DNA of 64,000 nucleotides from Flavobacterium gilvum (GTDB lineage Bacteria; Bacteroidota; Bacteroidia; Flavobacteriales; Flavobacteriaceae), in contig NZ_CP017479.1 in assembly GCF_001761465.1 (NCBI RefSeq), positions 2,046,001 to 2,110,000 on the forward strand. The letters run 5' to 3'. Made by a program: the position numbers and the translations under genes. The notes below the pieces were generated by a model that saw only the letters and a program-made list of their open reading frames with translations, was not told the origin of the DNA and ran no database searches. Positions within the stretch are counted from its first letter, which is position 1. Every line of letters begins with the position of its first letter. Shown in pieces: positions 1-9,049 of the stretch.

Positions 1-77
1 AATACGAAGATTTTCGTAGATGAAATTAACTCAAATCGGGTAATAAAACTCCAAATTTAATTTGTGCTAATTTGTGG

Positions 78-974
78 TTATAAAAGGGTCCGAATTCTTT
101 GTTTTATTTCAAGCAAAAAATACCGGAACATCAACTTGAAATCCGCGTTTTTATAAGCCAAAATCATTTCAAAATGAATCCTTTTTAAAATAGCTTTGTG
201 TTCTGTTTTGGATTGATTTAGTGCAATTGCTTTCTTAATTATCAAATAGGTAGAATAATTTATTTTTCTCGCTTTTGGGTCTTTTTTGATATAAAAATGA
301 GTTCCCAAAGAATTTGTGGTTATCCTTTTTTGTATCAAAATTTCATCTATAAAATCAACTTCGTACAGTCGGCATGTCCGAATCCAAAAGTCTAAATCTT
401 CGTAACCAAGATTTTCGTCAAAACCGCCCAAATGGTCAAAAACAGTTTTCTTTATCATCGCCGAGACTGAACAAATGCTATTGCCCCCCGAAAGAACAGA
501 AAGGTAAATGTCGCCGGTTGGTCTGTTTTCGATGGTTTTTTTATTCTCGTCTAATGGAAAAAAACACGAATCAAAGGCTCCTTCTTCCGTAATTAATTCG
601 GCATTTCCATATACAATGCCTAATTTTTTATAACGACTCTCTTTGAATTTTTTTAGTTGCAGTGAAATACAATTGGGTAATAAAATATCATCGGCAGCCA
701 AATCAATAATGAATTCTCCTTTGGCGAATTTTAATGCTTTGTTGAAGGATTTTGTGTTTCCCAAATTGGTTTCATTGGCAATAAACTGGACTTTGGGATT
801 TTTTTTAAGCCAATCTGAAATGATTGTTTTTGAATTGTCGGTACTGCAATCATCAACAATAATCAGTTCTACAAAAGGATAATCCTGATTGATAACCGAA
901 AGCAAACTCTCCGTAACAAACTTTTCATGATTGTAACATAGGCAAATAACGGTGACCAATGAATTATCTTGCAT
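78..974 (-). CDS. Family 2 glycosyltransferase
   Basis: A 298-residue GT-A fold glycosyltransferase, expected to transfer a sugar from a nucleotide-sugar to a polysaccharide or lipid-linked acceptor at the cytosolic face of the inner membrane. The N-terminus has the GT2 signature (VICLCYN, then VDDCSTD at about 40-46), a metal-binding DLAADD at 91-96 and the catalytic-base motif GYEDLDFW at about 190-197. No membrane helices are seen. It is divergent from a GT4 gene 48 bp away and lies in a cluster with a sugar ketoisomerase, so a role in O-antigen, capsule or glycoprotein glycan synthesis is inferred. Donor and acceptor cannot be predicted. Confidence 0.9.
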   Translation of the reverse strand: MQDNSLVTVICLCYNHEKFVTESLLSVINQDYPFVELIIVDDCSTDNSKTIISDWLKKNPKVQFIANETNLGNTKSFNKALKFAKGEFIIDLAADDILLPNCISLQLKKFKESRYKKLGIVYGNAELITEEGAFDSCFFPLDENKKTIENRPTGDIYLSVLSGGNSICSVSAMIKKTVFDHLGGFDENLGYEDLDFWIRTCRLYEVDFIDEILIQKRITTNSLGTHFYIKKDPKARKINYSTYLIIKKAIALNQSKTEHKAILKRIHFEMILAYKNADFKLMFRYFLLEIKQRIRTLL

Positions 975-992
975 ATTGTTTTTAAAGAGTTA

Positions 993-1000
993 TATATTTG
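993..1000 (+). promoter_or_regulatory. Bacteroidota -7 element for the GT4 gene
   Basis: TATATTTG is an exact match to TAnnTTTG, 23 bp before the ATG at 1023, in the 48-bp gap between the two divergent glycosyltransferase genes. A TTG lies at 977-979, somewhat close for a -33 element. Confidence 0.55.
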
Positions 1001-1022
1001 ATACGAAAATAAGAATTCGAAT

Positions 1023-2117
1023 ATGATATTGTCTCACAAAAAGAAGAAAATTGCTTTGATTGGCTATCGCTTAAGCGGAGGCGGAAGCGATAAAGTGATG
1101 GCAAATCTGTCTCTTTTTTTGCAAAGTCAAGGCTATGAAATTGACATAATTATTGTGTTGGACGAAGTGAGTTATCCTTATGCTGGGAAATTGGTAAACT
1201 TAGGTTTGCTGAAAAATAAATTCAATGGTTTTTTTAATAAAATGGTAAGACTCGGCGCGTTATGCAATTATTTGCAAACGAATCGATTTGATTTTATTAT
1301 CGATTTTCGTTTTCGTACCAAAATCATTCAGGAACTTATTTTGGCTCGATTGATTTATAATGTCAAAACCATTTTTACGGTTCATAGTTTTTTGATTGAC
1401 CATTATATGCCCAATAATTCATGGCTGACGCGATTAATGTACAATCATTGCTTGGCAAATGTGGCTCTTGGCGACGAAATGAAATTGTACATTGAAAAAA
1501 GTCATCAGCTGAAGAATGTAGTCGCTATTCCAAATTCGATTAATATCGAAGAAATTCTTCAAAAACAAGATGAAAATATAGATTTTGATTTTGAATTTGT
1601 TCTCGCAGTCGGGCAATATGAAAACGATATTAAACAGTTTGATAAGCTGATTGAGACATATTCAAAATCAGTTTTGTCTCAAAAACAAATTCATTTGGTG
1701 ATTGTGGGAAATGGTGATGAATCTAGGCTGAAAGAAATTATTTCGAAGAATAATGTTTCCAATTTTATTCATCTTTTAGGATACCAAAACAATCCGTTTA
1801 AGTTTATGAAAAGAGCTCGCTTTTTGGTTTTGTGCAGTAAAAATGAAGGATTTCCAAATGTGATTTTGGAATCGTTGGCCTGTAAAACTCCGGTTGTGTC
1901 TTTTGATTGTGATTTTGGACCAAGAGATATGATTACGAATTTTAAAAATGGTATTTTAGTAGAAAATCAAAATTGGGGAAAACTTATCGAAGCGATGAAT
2001 CAGCTTGTTTTAGAGGAAGTTTTATATCAAAAACTAAAAGAAAATACATTCGAAAGTATAGCTCCTTTTCATCTTGAAAAAGTTGGTGCTTTATGGTTGA
2101 ATTTATTGAATGAATAA
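1023..2117 (+). CDS. Family 4 glycosyltransferase
   Basis: A 364-residue GT-B fold glycosyltransferase. The N-terminal glycine-rich loop GGGSDKVMANL is the acceptor-domain signature, and the C-terminal half carries the GT4 donor-site E-x7-E motif (NEGFPNVILESLA, about residues 274-286), followed by TPVVSFDCDFGPRDMI. It probably adds one sugar to a lipid-linked oligosaccharide at the cytosolic membrane face. The ATG is chosen because a good -7 element sits 23 bp upstream. It resembles the second GT4 gene at 2749 (the same DCxxGPR signature), so the two may have arisen by duplication. Specificity is unknown. Confidence 0.9.
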   Translation: MILSHKKKKIALIGYRLSGGGSDKVMANLSLFLQSQGYEIDIIIVLDEVSYPYAGKLVNLGLLKNKFNGFFNKMVRLGALCNYLQTNRFDFIIDFRFRTKIIQELILARLIYNVKTIFTVHSFLIDHYMPNNSWLTRLMYNHCLANVALGDEMKLYIEKSHQLKNVVAIPNSINIEEILQKQDENIDFDFEFVLAVGQYENDIKQFDKLIETYSKSVLSQKQIHLVIVGNGDESRLKEIISKNNVSNFIHLLGYQNNPFKFMKRARFLVLCSKNEGFPNVILESLACKTPVVSFDCDFGPRDMITNFKNGILVENQNWGKLIEAMNQLVLEEVLYQKLKENTFESIAPFHLEKVGALWLNLLNE

Positions 2118-2130
2118 AATTCAGTTTAAA

Positions 2131-2312
2131 AAAATGAAACACATAGGCAAATAGATTTAATTGTAAATTATTAAAGATTGAATAGAAATAGAACTATTTT
2201 TACTTCGTCAGTTCGCCCTTCGGTCTCGGGTCACATAGATTAGCTATGTGAGAGTAAAACGACTATTAAATCTTTTTTAAACACTATAAATTCTATGTTT
2301 CTATGTGTTTAA
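2131..2312 (+). repeat. Structured dispersed repeat, family A copy 1
   Basis: An intergenic element of about 180 bp whose ends are inverted copies of each other (ACACATAGGCAAATAGATT at 2140-2158 against TCTATGTTTCTATGTGT at 2292-2308). Inside are a short hairpin (AATAG/CTATT near 2181-2199) and a second hairpin, CACATAG-attag-CTATGTG, at about 2232-2250. A clear second copy in the opposite orientation lies at 45311-45460. This copy has about 30 extra, GC-richer bases (about 2202-2230) that the second lacks. No ORF lies inside. Confidence 0.75.
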
Positions 2313-2347
2313 AAATAATTTTACCCAATGAGTAAGGAACAGTAAAT

Positions 2348-2752
2348 ATGACAACAATACAAGATATTTCATTGCTCAAAATTCCCGTTGTAGAAGACCT
2401 AAACGGTAATCTTGCTTTTGTAGAAAAAGAAGTTTTACCATTTGAATTTAAGCGTGTTTATTATCTTTTTGATGTGCCAAGTTCTGCGTTTCGAGGCGGA
2501 CATTCCCATATTGAACAGCAAGAAGTTTTGGTTGCACTAAGTGGTAGTTTTGAAGTTGTGATGCATGACGGAAAGGACAAAAAGAGTTTTCTGTTAAACA
2601 AACCCAACTTTGGATTGTATCTTCCAAAAGGGATTTGGAGAGAATTGGAAAATTTTTCTTCGGGTGCTGTTTGTTTGGTTTTTGCTTCCGATGTTTTTGA
2701 TGAATCCGATTATATTCGGGATTATGATGCTTTTTTGAAAACAAAAAAATGA
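2348..2752 (+). CDS. WxcM/FdtA-type sugar 3,4-ketoisomerase
   Basis: A 134-residue single-domain cupin of the FdtA/QdtA/WxcM C-terminal family. These enzymes isomerise dTDP-4-keto-6-deoxyglucose to the 3-keto sugar on the way to 3-amino-3,6-dideoxyhexoses (Fuc3N, Qui3N). The family signature is visible: RVYYLFDVP at about 36-44, then the metal or substrate-site histidines in RGGHSHIEQQE (about 49-59), then GSFEVVMHDG. The stop overlaps the start of the next GT4 gene by 4 bp (ATGA), so the two are translationally coupled. No aminotransferase or acetyltransferase partner is next to it, so the rest of the amino-sugar pathway must be elsewhere. The exact product is inferred. Confidence 0.85.
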   Translation: MTTIQDISLLKIPVVEDLNGNLAFVEKEVLPFEFKRVYYLFDVPSSAFRGGHSHIEQQEVLVALSGSFEVVMHDGKDKKSFLLNKPNFGLYLPKGIWRELENFSSGAVCLVFASDVFDESDYIRDYDAFLKTKK

Positions 2753-3825
2753 AGCTACTTTACATTGTTCCCAAAATAAAATGCGCCGGAGGTGTTGCCC
2801 GCGTTTTGAGTATAAAAGCCAATTATTTTGTCGAAAATTTTGGTTACGAAGTTCATGTTTTGTCTCAAAATGAAGATAATTTAGAACCCTTTTATTCATT
2901 CAATTCCAAAATTATTTTTCATAATATGAATTTGGGAGGGAATATTTTTCGTTTCTTTTTTTTGTTTCAAAAAAGTGTAAATCAAAAAATTAAAGCGATT
3001 AATCCCGATGTGGTTTTGGTTGCCGATAATGGTTTGAAGGCGTTTTCATATCCTTTTATTTTAAAAACAAAAACGCCAATTGTTTTTGAATGTCACGGTT
3101 CCAAATATGTTGAAGAAAAAGCGTCGAAAGCTAGTTTTCTTTTGAAATTAAAATATTGGTTTAAAGATTTTGCTGCCGGGAAATTTACCAAAATGGTAGC
3201 TTTGTCCGAGGAAAGTTTAAAAGAATGGAACGTTAAAAATGCCTTTGTCATTAAGAATCCTTCCTGGATTGAAAACCATAACAAAGCCAATTTACAATAC
3301 AAAAAAGCTATTGCAATAGCGCGGAATTCTTATGAAAAAGGTTTGGATCGATTGTTGGTTATTTGGAAACAAATCAATCAAAAATATCCCGATTGGATTT
3401 TGGATATTTATACGGATGATGTTGTTTCTTTAGAAAAAAAAGCCCTTGATTTTGGAATCAATTCGGGAATTAATTATCTCAATTTTGTAAAAAACATTGA
3501 AGAAAAATATTTGGAAGCGTCTTTTTTATTGATGACTTCAAGAACCGAAGGTTTGCCGATGGTATTTTTGGAAGCAATGACTTTGGGTTTGCCTTGTGTA
3601 GCTTACGATTGTCCGACTGGCCCACGCGCCATTATTAAAGACAATTATAACGGTTTTTTAATTCCTGACGGAAATGCTGAGATCTTTGTCGAAAAAATTA
3701 CTTTTTTGATTGAAAATGAAGAGCAAAGATTGAAATTTGGTTCCAATGCAACAGAAACTTCAAAGCAATTTTCAGCCGAAAAAATAATGAAGGAGTGGAA
3801 GGTGTTTTTGGAAAATTTGCGTTAG
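2749..3825 (+). CDS. Family 4 glycosyltransferase
   Basis: A 358-residue GT-B glycosyltransferase. It starts with the nucleotide-fold segment KLLYIVPKIKCAGGVARVL and has the GT4 donor motif SRTEGLPMVFLEAM (about 263-276), followed by PCVAYDCPTGPRAII. The start overlaps the end of the FdtA-like gene by 4 bp, so they form one operon. A cytosolic or membrane-peripheral role in polysaccharide assembly is inferred. It is close in architecture to the 1023-2117 gene. The sugar donor cannot be read from sequence. Confidence 0.9.
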   Translation: MKLLYIVPKIKCAGGVARVLSIKANYFVENFGYEVHVLSQNEDNLEPFYSFNSKIIFHNMNLGGNIFRFFFLFQKSVNQKIKAINPDVVLVADNGLKAFSYPFILKTKTPIVFECHGSKYVEEKASKASFLLKLKYWFKDFAAGKFTKMVALSEESLKEWNVKNAFVIKNPSWIENHNKANLQYKKAIAIARNSYEKGLDRLLVIWKQINQKYPDWILDIYTDDVVSLEKKALDFGINSGINYLNFVKNIEEKYLEASFLLMTSRTEGLPMVFLEAMTLGLPCVAYDCPTGPRAIIKDNYNGFLIPDGNAEIFVEKITFLIENEEQRLKFGSNATETSKQFSAEKIMKEWKVFLENLR

Positions 3826-3829
3826 ATTT

Positions 3830-3950
3830 CATTTCGCAAAGAAACGCAAAGAATTCGCAGAGTACCGCGAAATTTTCAAAGCCATTTTCAAGGAGATACT
3901 TTTTCTTTGCGAATCTTCGTGTATCCTCTGAGTATCTTCGTGAAATTTAT
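3830..3950. repeat. Palindromic 'CGCAAAG' repeat, family B (degenerate copy)
   Basis: The 127-bp gap between two convergent genes is mostly an imperfect palindrome. The left arm is rich in CGCAAAG/CGCAGAG (TTTCGCAAAGAAACGCAAAG from 3833), and the right arm is its approximate complement (CTTTGCGAATCTTCGTG... to 3950). It may also serve as a two-way terminator. Confidence 0.6.
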
Positions 3951-3952
3951 TC

Positions 3953-4849
3953 TTATTGCTTAATCTGCGTTAAAGTACAAAAGAAACCCAATTTATAGAG
4001 GTCAAATAAAAACAAGGAAGGCTTTTGAGAAAGTAAATTGGCTTCGATTTTGGTTTTGGTTTTTTGAAAAAGAAAAGCAGTCAATCCGGTTAATTTTAAT
4101 TTTTTTAAAATAACAAAACAGGAAATTATCTTGCTAGACTCGGCTGTTATTTTATTAGAATTATATAATAAAACTAGATTTTCCAAAGCAGTTTGGGTTT
4201 TCTTTAAAAAAACAATTGAAGTCTCCAGATTCAAATGAAAAACAGGATTTTCAATATGAGAAACAATTATTTTATTTGCTTCTAATTTTGATAAAAAACA
4301 CAAATCTTCGTAGCCGTATTTTGTGATGGTTTGATCAAATGGATGTTGCAGAAGGAGCTCTTTTTTCAATATTAAATTTGAAGTTAAGGCACTTTTGTTT
4401 GGGTTTTGTTTTCTTTTTTCTATCGAAAGTGATTCCCTGTTTCGGCCATAAATCCATCGCAATAATTGCTCTTTTTGTGGTTGTTTGGATTCATAAAGAA
4501 GTCCGCCAAAAACAGCTTTGTTTTCTTTTTTCTGAATCTCATTTAGATAATTAGAAATGAAATTTGAACTTTCCGGAAATGTGTCGCAGTCCAAAAGAAG
4601 AAGCCAGTCAAACTTAGCTTTAACAACTATTTGATTGATATTTTTGCTTTTGCCAAAATTAGTTTCATTGGTAGAAAAAAAACAATTTTCTAAGTTATTG
4701 ATTTCGTTGTTTTGGTCTAAAAAAAGAACAGAAGCATCATCTTGGCATAAAATTTCGAATTCCAAATTACATTTCACACATTGTCGATGCAATTCGCTCA
4801 CTAACGGAAAAGCATTGTAATCGTAAATCGGAATAAGAATGGAAAGCAT
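3953..4849 (-). CDS. Family 2 glycosyltransferase
   Basis: A 298-residue GT2 enzyme. Visible motifs are SILIPIYDY at the N-terminus, QDDASV around 36-41, the metal-binding LLLLDCDTFPE around 84-94, and GYEDLCF around 190, which supplies the catalytic acid. The family transfers sugars from nucleotide donors with inversion. Its ATG overlaps the stop of the upstream FtsE-type gene by one base (TAATG), so the two are co-transcribed and probably translationally coupled. That pairing is odd, because nothing links FtsE to glycan synthesis. The acceptor is unknown. Confidence 0.85.
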   Translation of the reverse strand: MLSILIPIYDYNAFPLVSELHRQCVKCNLEFEILCQDDASVLFLDQNNEINNLENCFFSTNETNFGKSKNINQIVVKAKFDWLLLLDCDTFPESSNFISNYLNEIQKKENKAVFGGLLYESKQPQKEQLLRWIYGRNRESLSIEKRKQNPNKSALTSNLILKKELLLQHPFDQTITKYGYEDLCFLSKLEANKIIVSHIENPVFHLNLETSIVFLKKTQTALENLVLLYNSNKITAESSKIISCFVILKKLKLTGLTAFLFQKTKTKIEANLLSQKPSLFLFDLYKLGFFCTLTQIKQ

Positions 4850-5532
4850 TACACGGTTCTTTGCACCACTTCAAAAATGGTGGCATCCTCACATTTTAAT
4901 GTTTTGTATGGATATTTCATTAGCAATGCATAATCATGAGTTGCCATGATAACTGTTTTGCCAAGATTGTTGATTTGTCTTAAAACTTCAAGAACTTCAA
5001 CACTGGTTTGTGGGTCAAGGTTCCCGGTTGGTTCATCGGCAAGGATAAATTCAGGGTCGTTCAACAAGGCTCTTGCGATGGCAATTCGCTGTTGTTCACC
5101 ACCCGAAAGTTGGTGAGGCATTTTGTTGGCAAAATCTTTCATGTTGACTTTGTCTAGCACATCATCAATTTTGGCATCCATTTCTGCTTTATCAGTCCAA
5201 CCCGTCGCTTTCAGAACAAAAAGCATATTGTCTTTTACCGTACGGTCCGGCAATAATTTAAAATCCTGAAAAACAATCCCGATTTTTCTTCTCAAAAACG
5301 GAATATCATCTTCTTTTAAAGTAGCCAAGTCAAATTCCACAATTTTTCCTTCACCCTCTAATAAAGGTAAATCGGCGTACAATGTTTTTAATAAACTACT
5401 CTTTCCGGAACCCGTTTTCCCGATGATGTATAAAAATTCGCCATGATTGACTTCAAGATTAACATCGGATAAAATAGTTTTTCCTTCTTGGTATATGTTT
5501 ACGTTTTTTAAAGACAGTACAGATTGTGACAT
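4849..5532 (-). CDS. ftsE: FtsE-type ABC transporter ATPase
   Basis: A 227-residue ABC ATPase with all motifs intact: Walker A GKTGSGKS (38-45), Q-loop Gln89 in [15 protein letters not shown], signature LSGGEQQR (142-149), Walker B ILADEP (163-168) and H-loop His199. The Q-loop region [12 protein letters not shown] is typical of FtsE, which with the membrane protein FtsX controls peptidoglycan hydrolases at the division site. FtsX is not adjacent here, and the downstream partner is a glycosyltransferase instead. In Bacteroidota the two genes are often separate, as I recall. A LolD/MacB-like export ATPase is the alternative. Confidence 0.85.
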   Translation of the reverse strand: MSQSVLSLKNVNIYQEGKTILSDVNLEVNHGEFLYIIGKTGSGKSSLLKTLYADLPLLEGEGKIVEFDLATLKEDDIPFLRRKIGIVFQDFKLLPDRTVKDNMLFVLKATGWTDKAEMDAKIDDVLDKVNMKDFANKMPHQLSGGEQQRIAIARALLNDPEFILADEPTGNLDPQTSVEVLEVLRQINNLGKTVIMATHDYALLMKYPYKTLKCEDATIFEVVQRTV

Positions 5533-5579
5533 GATAAAATGTGTTTATTGGGTAAAAGTAAAAAGATAAAATCCAAATA

Positions 5580-5587
5580 CAAAAGTA
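5580..5587 (-). promoter_or_regulatory. Candidate -7 element for ftsE
   Basis: On the minus strand this reads TACTTTTG, which fits TAnnTTTG, about 48 bp upstream of the ftsE start codon. Confidence 0.4.
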
Positions 5588-5702
5588 AAAGGAGAAAAAT
5601 AAAAAGCAAAAGTTAAATTCTAAAAAAAATGATTCTAATTTTATTTTTAATAGCTAACTACGATTGAACTTAAAAATTGTATAAGTTTTGGACTTGATTT
5701 TT

Positions 5703-5768
5703 TCTCGCAAAGGCGCAGAGTCGCAAAGAGAATGGTTCAGAGCTTTGCGACTTTGCGACTTTGCGAGA
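5703..5768. repeat. Palindromic 'CGCAAAG' repeat, family B
   Basis: A palindrome with 26-bp arms (5703-5728 and 5743-5768) built of CGCAAAG/CGCAGAG units around a 14-bp loop. It lies in the 399-bp gap between the divergent ftsE and TPR genes. The rest of that gap is AT-rich and holds only the two candidate promoters. Confidence 0.75.
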
Positions 5769-5901
5769 ACTGAATTTTTTTAAAAATCTCTGAGAGAAAA
5801 TTTTAGCATAAATAATAGTATAAAAAAGAGAGTTCAGGTAACTGTTCAAAAAATAGTTTATAATAAAAACAAAGGAGCTTCCGTTATAAATTCATATATA
5901 A

Positions 5902-5909
5902 TATATTTG
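5902..5909 (+). promoter_or_regulatory. -7 element for the TPR gene
   Basis: TATATTTG, an exact TAnnTTTG match, lies 22 bp before the ATG at 5932. Confidence 0.55.
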
Positions 5910-5931
5910 ACCATAATAAATAATAACAACA

Positions 5932-8900
5932 ATGCGTAAACTTCCCTGGCTCTTTTTATTCTTTTCTACTGTTCAAATAACATCACTTTATTCACAAAAA
6001 TCGACGATTTACACATATTCGTTAAAAGAATTTGACAAAGCACTTTCTTTGTATGAGGATAAGCAATATGCTTCGGCTCAAATTATTTTTAAGAATGTAA
6101 AAGATGCTGCCACAACTGAAGGATTGCAGTCGGATTGCGCATATTATATTGCCAATTGTGCTATTCGAACCGATCAGGAAAATGCCGAGGAGCTGATAAA
6201 TCGTTTTGTGGAGGAGTACCCTTCAAGTCGCAAGCAAAATCAGGCTTACATTGATGTTGCCTATTATTATTTTGACCACAAGGAATACAAAGAGGCTTTG
6301 CAATGGTTTAATAAAGTAGACGAAAGTGTTCTGAAAAACAGTGATCGTGATAAATATAATTTCGAAAAAGGATATTGTTATTTTGATTCCAAAAAAACAA
6401 AGGAGGCCAAAAACTATTTCAGTAAAGTAGCCAACTCCAATCAATACGGAACGCAAAGCAAATATTATATGGGATTCATGGCTTATGAATCTGATGATTA
6501 TGCTGAGGCGAATAAACAGTTTGACCAGGTTGCTACTAATGAAAAATATTCCGAAAAATTGTCTTATTATAAATCGGATATGAGTTTTAAATCCGGCGAT
6601 TTTCAAAAAGCCATCGATTTAGGAATCAAAGCAATGCCAAATTCTACTCCAGAGGAAAAATCGGAATTGAATAAAATCATTGGCGAAAGCTATTTTAATC
6701 TAAAACAATACGATAAAGCAATTCCTTATTTGGTAGGTTATAAAGGCAAAAAAGGAAAATGGAACAATACCGATTTTTATCAATTGGGATATGCTTATTA
6801 TGTGCAAAAAGATTATGAAAACGCCATTTCACAATTCAATAAAATAATTGACGGAAATGATTTTGTGGCCCAAAATGCGTATTATCATTTGGGAGAAAGT
6901 TATTTGAAATCAGGGAAAAAGCAACAAGCTTTGAATGCTTTCAAAAATGCTTCGGAAATGAATTTTAACTTAAAATTGCAGGAGGATGCGAGTTTTAATT
7001 ATGCAAAACTGAGTTATGAAATTGGGAATTCGTACCAAAGTGTTCCAGAAATTTTATTGGGTTTCATTAATAAATACCCTGCAAATCCGAATAATGGAAC
7101 GATAGAAAAACTATTGATTGATTCTTATATTTCTTCCAAAAACTACAAAGAAGCTTTGGTTTTATTAGATAAAAATAAAACTCCGGAAAATAGGGCAGCG
7201 TATCAAAAAGTGGTTTTCTACAGAGGATTGGAATTGTATAATGAAGGAAATTATTCGGAATCATTATTGATGTTCGAAAAAGCAATAAAGGAACCAAAAG
7301 ATGCTGTTGTTACAGCGCGTGCTTCTTTTTGGAAAGCAGAATCGGAGTTTAATTTAGAGGATTATAAAGAAGCTTTGTCGGATTATCAGCAATTTGCAAA
7401 TTTGGCGAAAGCCAAAGAAACGCCCGAATTCAAAAACATCAATTACAATATTGCTTACGCTAATTTTAAGCTGAAGGAATATGATGCCGCGGGGAATTCT
7501 TTCCAAAGCCAAATTGACAATAATAAAACGGATAAAGTTCGATTGAATGATTCTTATTTGCGTCTTGCTGATTGTCGATTCGTAACCGCAAAATACCAAC
7601 CGGCTTTGGATGCTTACATCAAAGTAATTGAATCCAAAAGCGTGGATGGTGATTATGCTTATTTTCAAAAAGCGCTTTGTTATGGATTTCTTTCAAAAAA
7701 CAGTAAAAAAATCGAAGAGATGAATTCGTTTTTGTCATTGTATCCAAAATCAGATTTTCAGGATGATGCTTTGTTTGAATTAGGAAATACGTATGTTGCT
7801 GAAAACAAAACGGATTTAGCGATAAAAACCTATGATAAAATCGTGACAGGTTTCAAAAACAGTTCTTATACTTCGAGAGCAATTTTGCGCCAGGGATTGA
7901 TTTATTATAATTCGGATAAGGATGATTTGGCTATAGCCAAATTCAAAAAAGTAGCTTCAGAATTTCCTAAAACGCCCGAAGCTTACGAAGCCGTTTCGAC
8001 TGCAAGAATTATTTATGTTGATAATGGAAAAGTAGATGAATATGCGAGTTGGGTACGCACTTTGGATTTTGTGGCAGTAACCGATTTGGAGTTGGATAAC
8101 GACACTTTTGAGGCCGCCGAAAAACAGTTGGGGCAAGGAAACAACAAGCAGGCAATCTCGGGTTACAGCGGTTATATTTCGAAATTTCCAAATGGGGTAA
8201 ATGCTTTGAAAGCTAATTTTCAATTGGCACAATTGTATTATTCAGAAGGTTCAGAGAGCAAATCGGTTCCTAATTATGAGTATGTTGTAAGTCAGCCTCG
8301 TTGCGAATATACGGAACAGTCGTTGGTGAGATTGGCTCAGATATTTTTGAAAGAGACTAATTGCGACAAAGCAAATCCGATTTTGGTTCGCATTGAAAAA
8401 GAAGCCGATTTTCCTCAGAATAAAACATTTGCGCAAGCGAATTTGATGAAATGTTATTATGAAACAAAAGATTATGCAAATGCAGTGGTGTACGCTGACA
8501 GAGTTTTGAACAATCCAAAAACGGAGGAGAATGTAAAAAGCGATGCCCAAATCATTGTAGCCCGTTCCGCAATGCAATCTGGTGATGAGGCAAAAGCCAG
8601 AACCGCTTACGCAAAATTACTAAGTGTAAGCAAAGGGGAACTCGCCGCCGAAGCTTTGTATTATGATGCTTACTTTAAAAACAAAGACGGAAAATTTGAA
8701 CTTTCGAATACTGCCATTCAAAAATTAGCCAAAAATTATTCGAGCTACCGTTATTTTGGAGCCAAAGGTTTGGTTTTGATGGCAAAAAATTATTACGGGT
8801 TGAAAGATAGTTATCAGGCGACTTATGTTTTGGATAATGTAATCGAGAATTTCAGCAATTATTCGGATGTTGTTGAAGAAGCCAAAACCGAATTGAATAG

Positions 8901-8946
8901 AATAAAAGCGGAGGAAGCCAAAACAAATTCATCAATCACTAAATAG
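5932..8946 (+). CDS. Large exported TPR-repeat protein
   Basis: A 1004-residue protein with an N-terminal signal peptide (MRKLPWLFLFFSTVQ, likely cut after SLYSQ), then tetratricopeptide repeats over almost the whole length. Helix pairs such as AxxxFxxV and YYxAYxxxxxxxYxxA recur, resembling the periplasmic TPR proteins YbgF/CpoB and BamD. Such proteins act as periplasmic or outer-membrane scaffolds. It sits upstream of a PhzF-family gene and a plug-less outer-membrane barrel on the same strand, and a shared envelope role with the barrel is plausible. The partner is unknown. No enzymatic domain is visible. The C-terminus ends in a Lys/Glu-rich helix (KTELNRIKAEEAK). Confidence 0.85.
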   Translation: MRKLPWLFLFFSTVQITSLYSQKSTIYTYSLKEFDKALSLYEDKQYASAQIIFKNVKDAATTEGLQSDCAYYIANCAIRTDQENAEELINRFVEEYPSSRKQNQAYIDVAYYYFDHKEYKEALQWFNKVDESVLKNSDRDKYNFEKGYCYFDSKKTKEAKNYFSKVANSNQYGTQSKYYMGFMAYESDDYAEANKQFDQVATNEKYSEKLSYYKSDMSFKSGDFQKAIDLGIKAMPNSTPEEKSELNKIIGESYFNLKQYDKAIPYLVGYKGKKGKWNNTDFYQLGYAYYVQKDYENAISQFNKIIDGNDFVAQNAYYHLGESYLKSGKKQQALNAFKNASEMNFNLKLQEDASFNYAKLSYEIGNSYQSVPEILLGFINKYPANPNNGTIEKLLIDSYISSKNYKEALVLLDKNKTPENRAAYQKVVFYRGLELYNEGNYSESLLMFEKAIKEPKDAVVTARASFWKAESEFNLEDYKEALSDYQQFANLAKAKETPEFKNINYNIAYANFKLKEYDAAGNSFQSQIDNNKTDKVRLNDSYLRLADCRFVTAKYQPALDAYIKVIESKSVDGDYAYFQKALCYGFLSKNSKKIEEMNSFLSLYPKSDFQDDALFELGNTYVAENKTDLAIKTYDKIVTGFKNSSYTSRAILRQGLIYYNSDKDDLAIAKFKKVASEFPKTPEAYEAVSTARIIYVDNGKVDEYASWVRTLDFVAVTDLELDNDTFEAAEKQLGQGNNKQAISGYSGYISKFPNGVNALKANFQLAQLYYSEGSESKSVPNYEYVVSQPRCEYTEQSLVRLAQIFLKETNCDKANPILVRIEKEADFPQNKTFAQANLMKCYYETKDYANAVVYADRVLNNPKTEENVKSDAQIIVARSAMQSGDEAKARTAYAKLLSVSKGELAAEALYYDAYFKNKDGKFELSNTAIQKLAKNYSSYRYFGAKGLVLMAKNYYGLKDSYQATYVLDNVIENFSNYSDVVEEAKTELNRIKAEEAKTNSSITK

Positions 8947-9049
8947 AAAAGCAATATGAAATCACCATTAATAGCGGGTTTGTTGCAAACAAACATCAAC
9001 AAAAAAAGGTGATACCATATATGACCTATAATAAATAATTTTTACATAT

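Noticed and set aside
1..77. A gene end before the first glycosyltransferase
   Set aside because: No supported reading frame is seen, only AT-rich sequence with TTTGTGCTAATTTGTGG units.
374..882. Plus-strand reading frames over the first glycosyltransferase
   Set aside because: They are in antisense to a gene with clear GT2 motifs and have no independent support.
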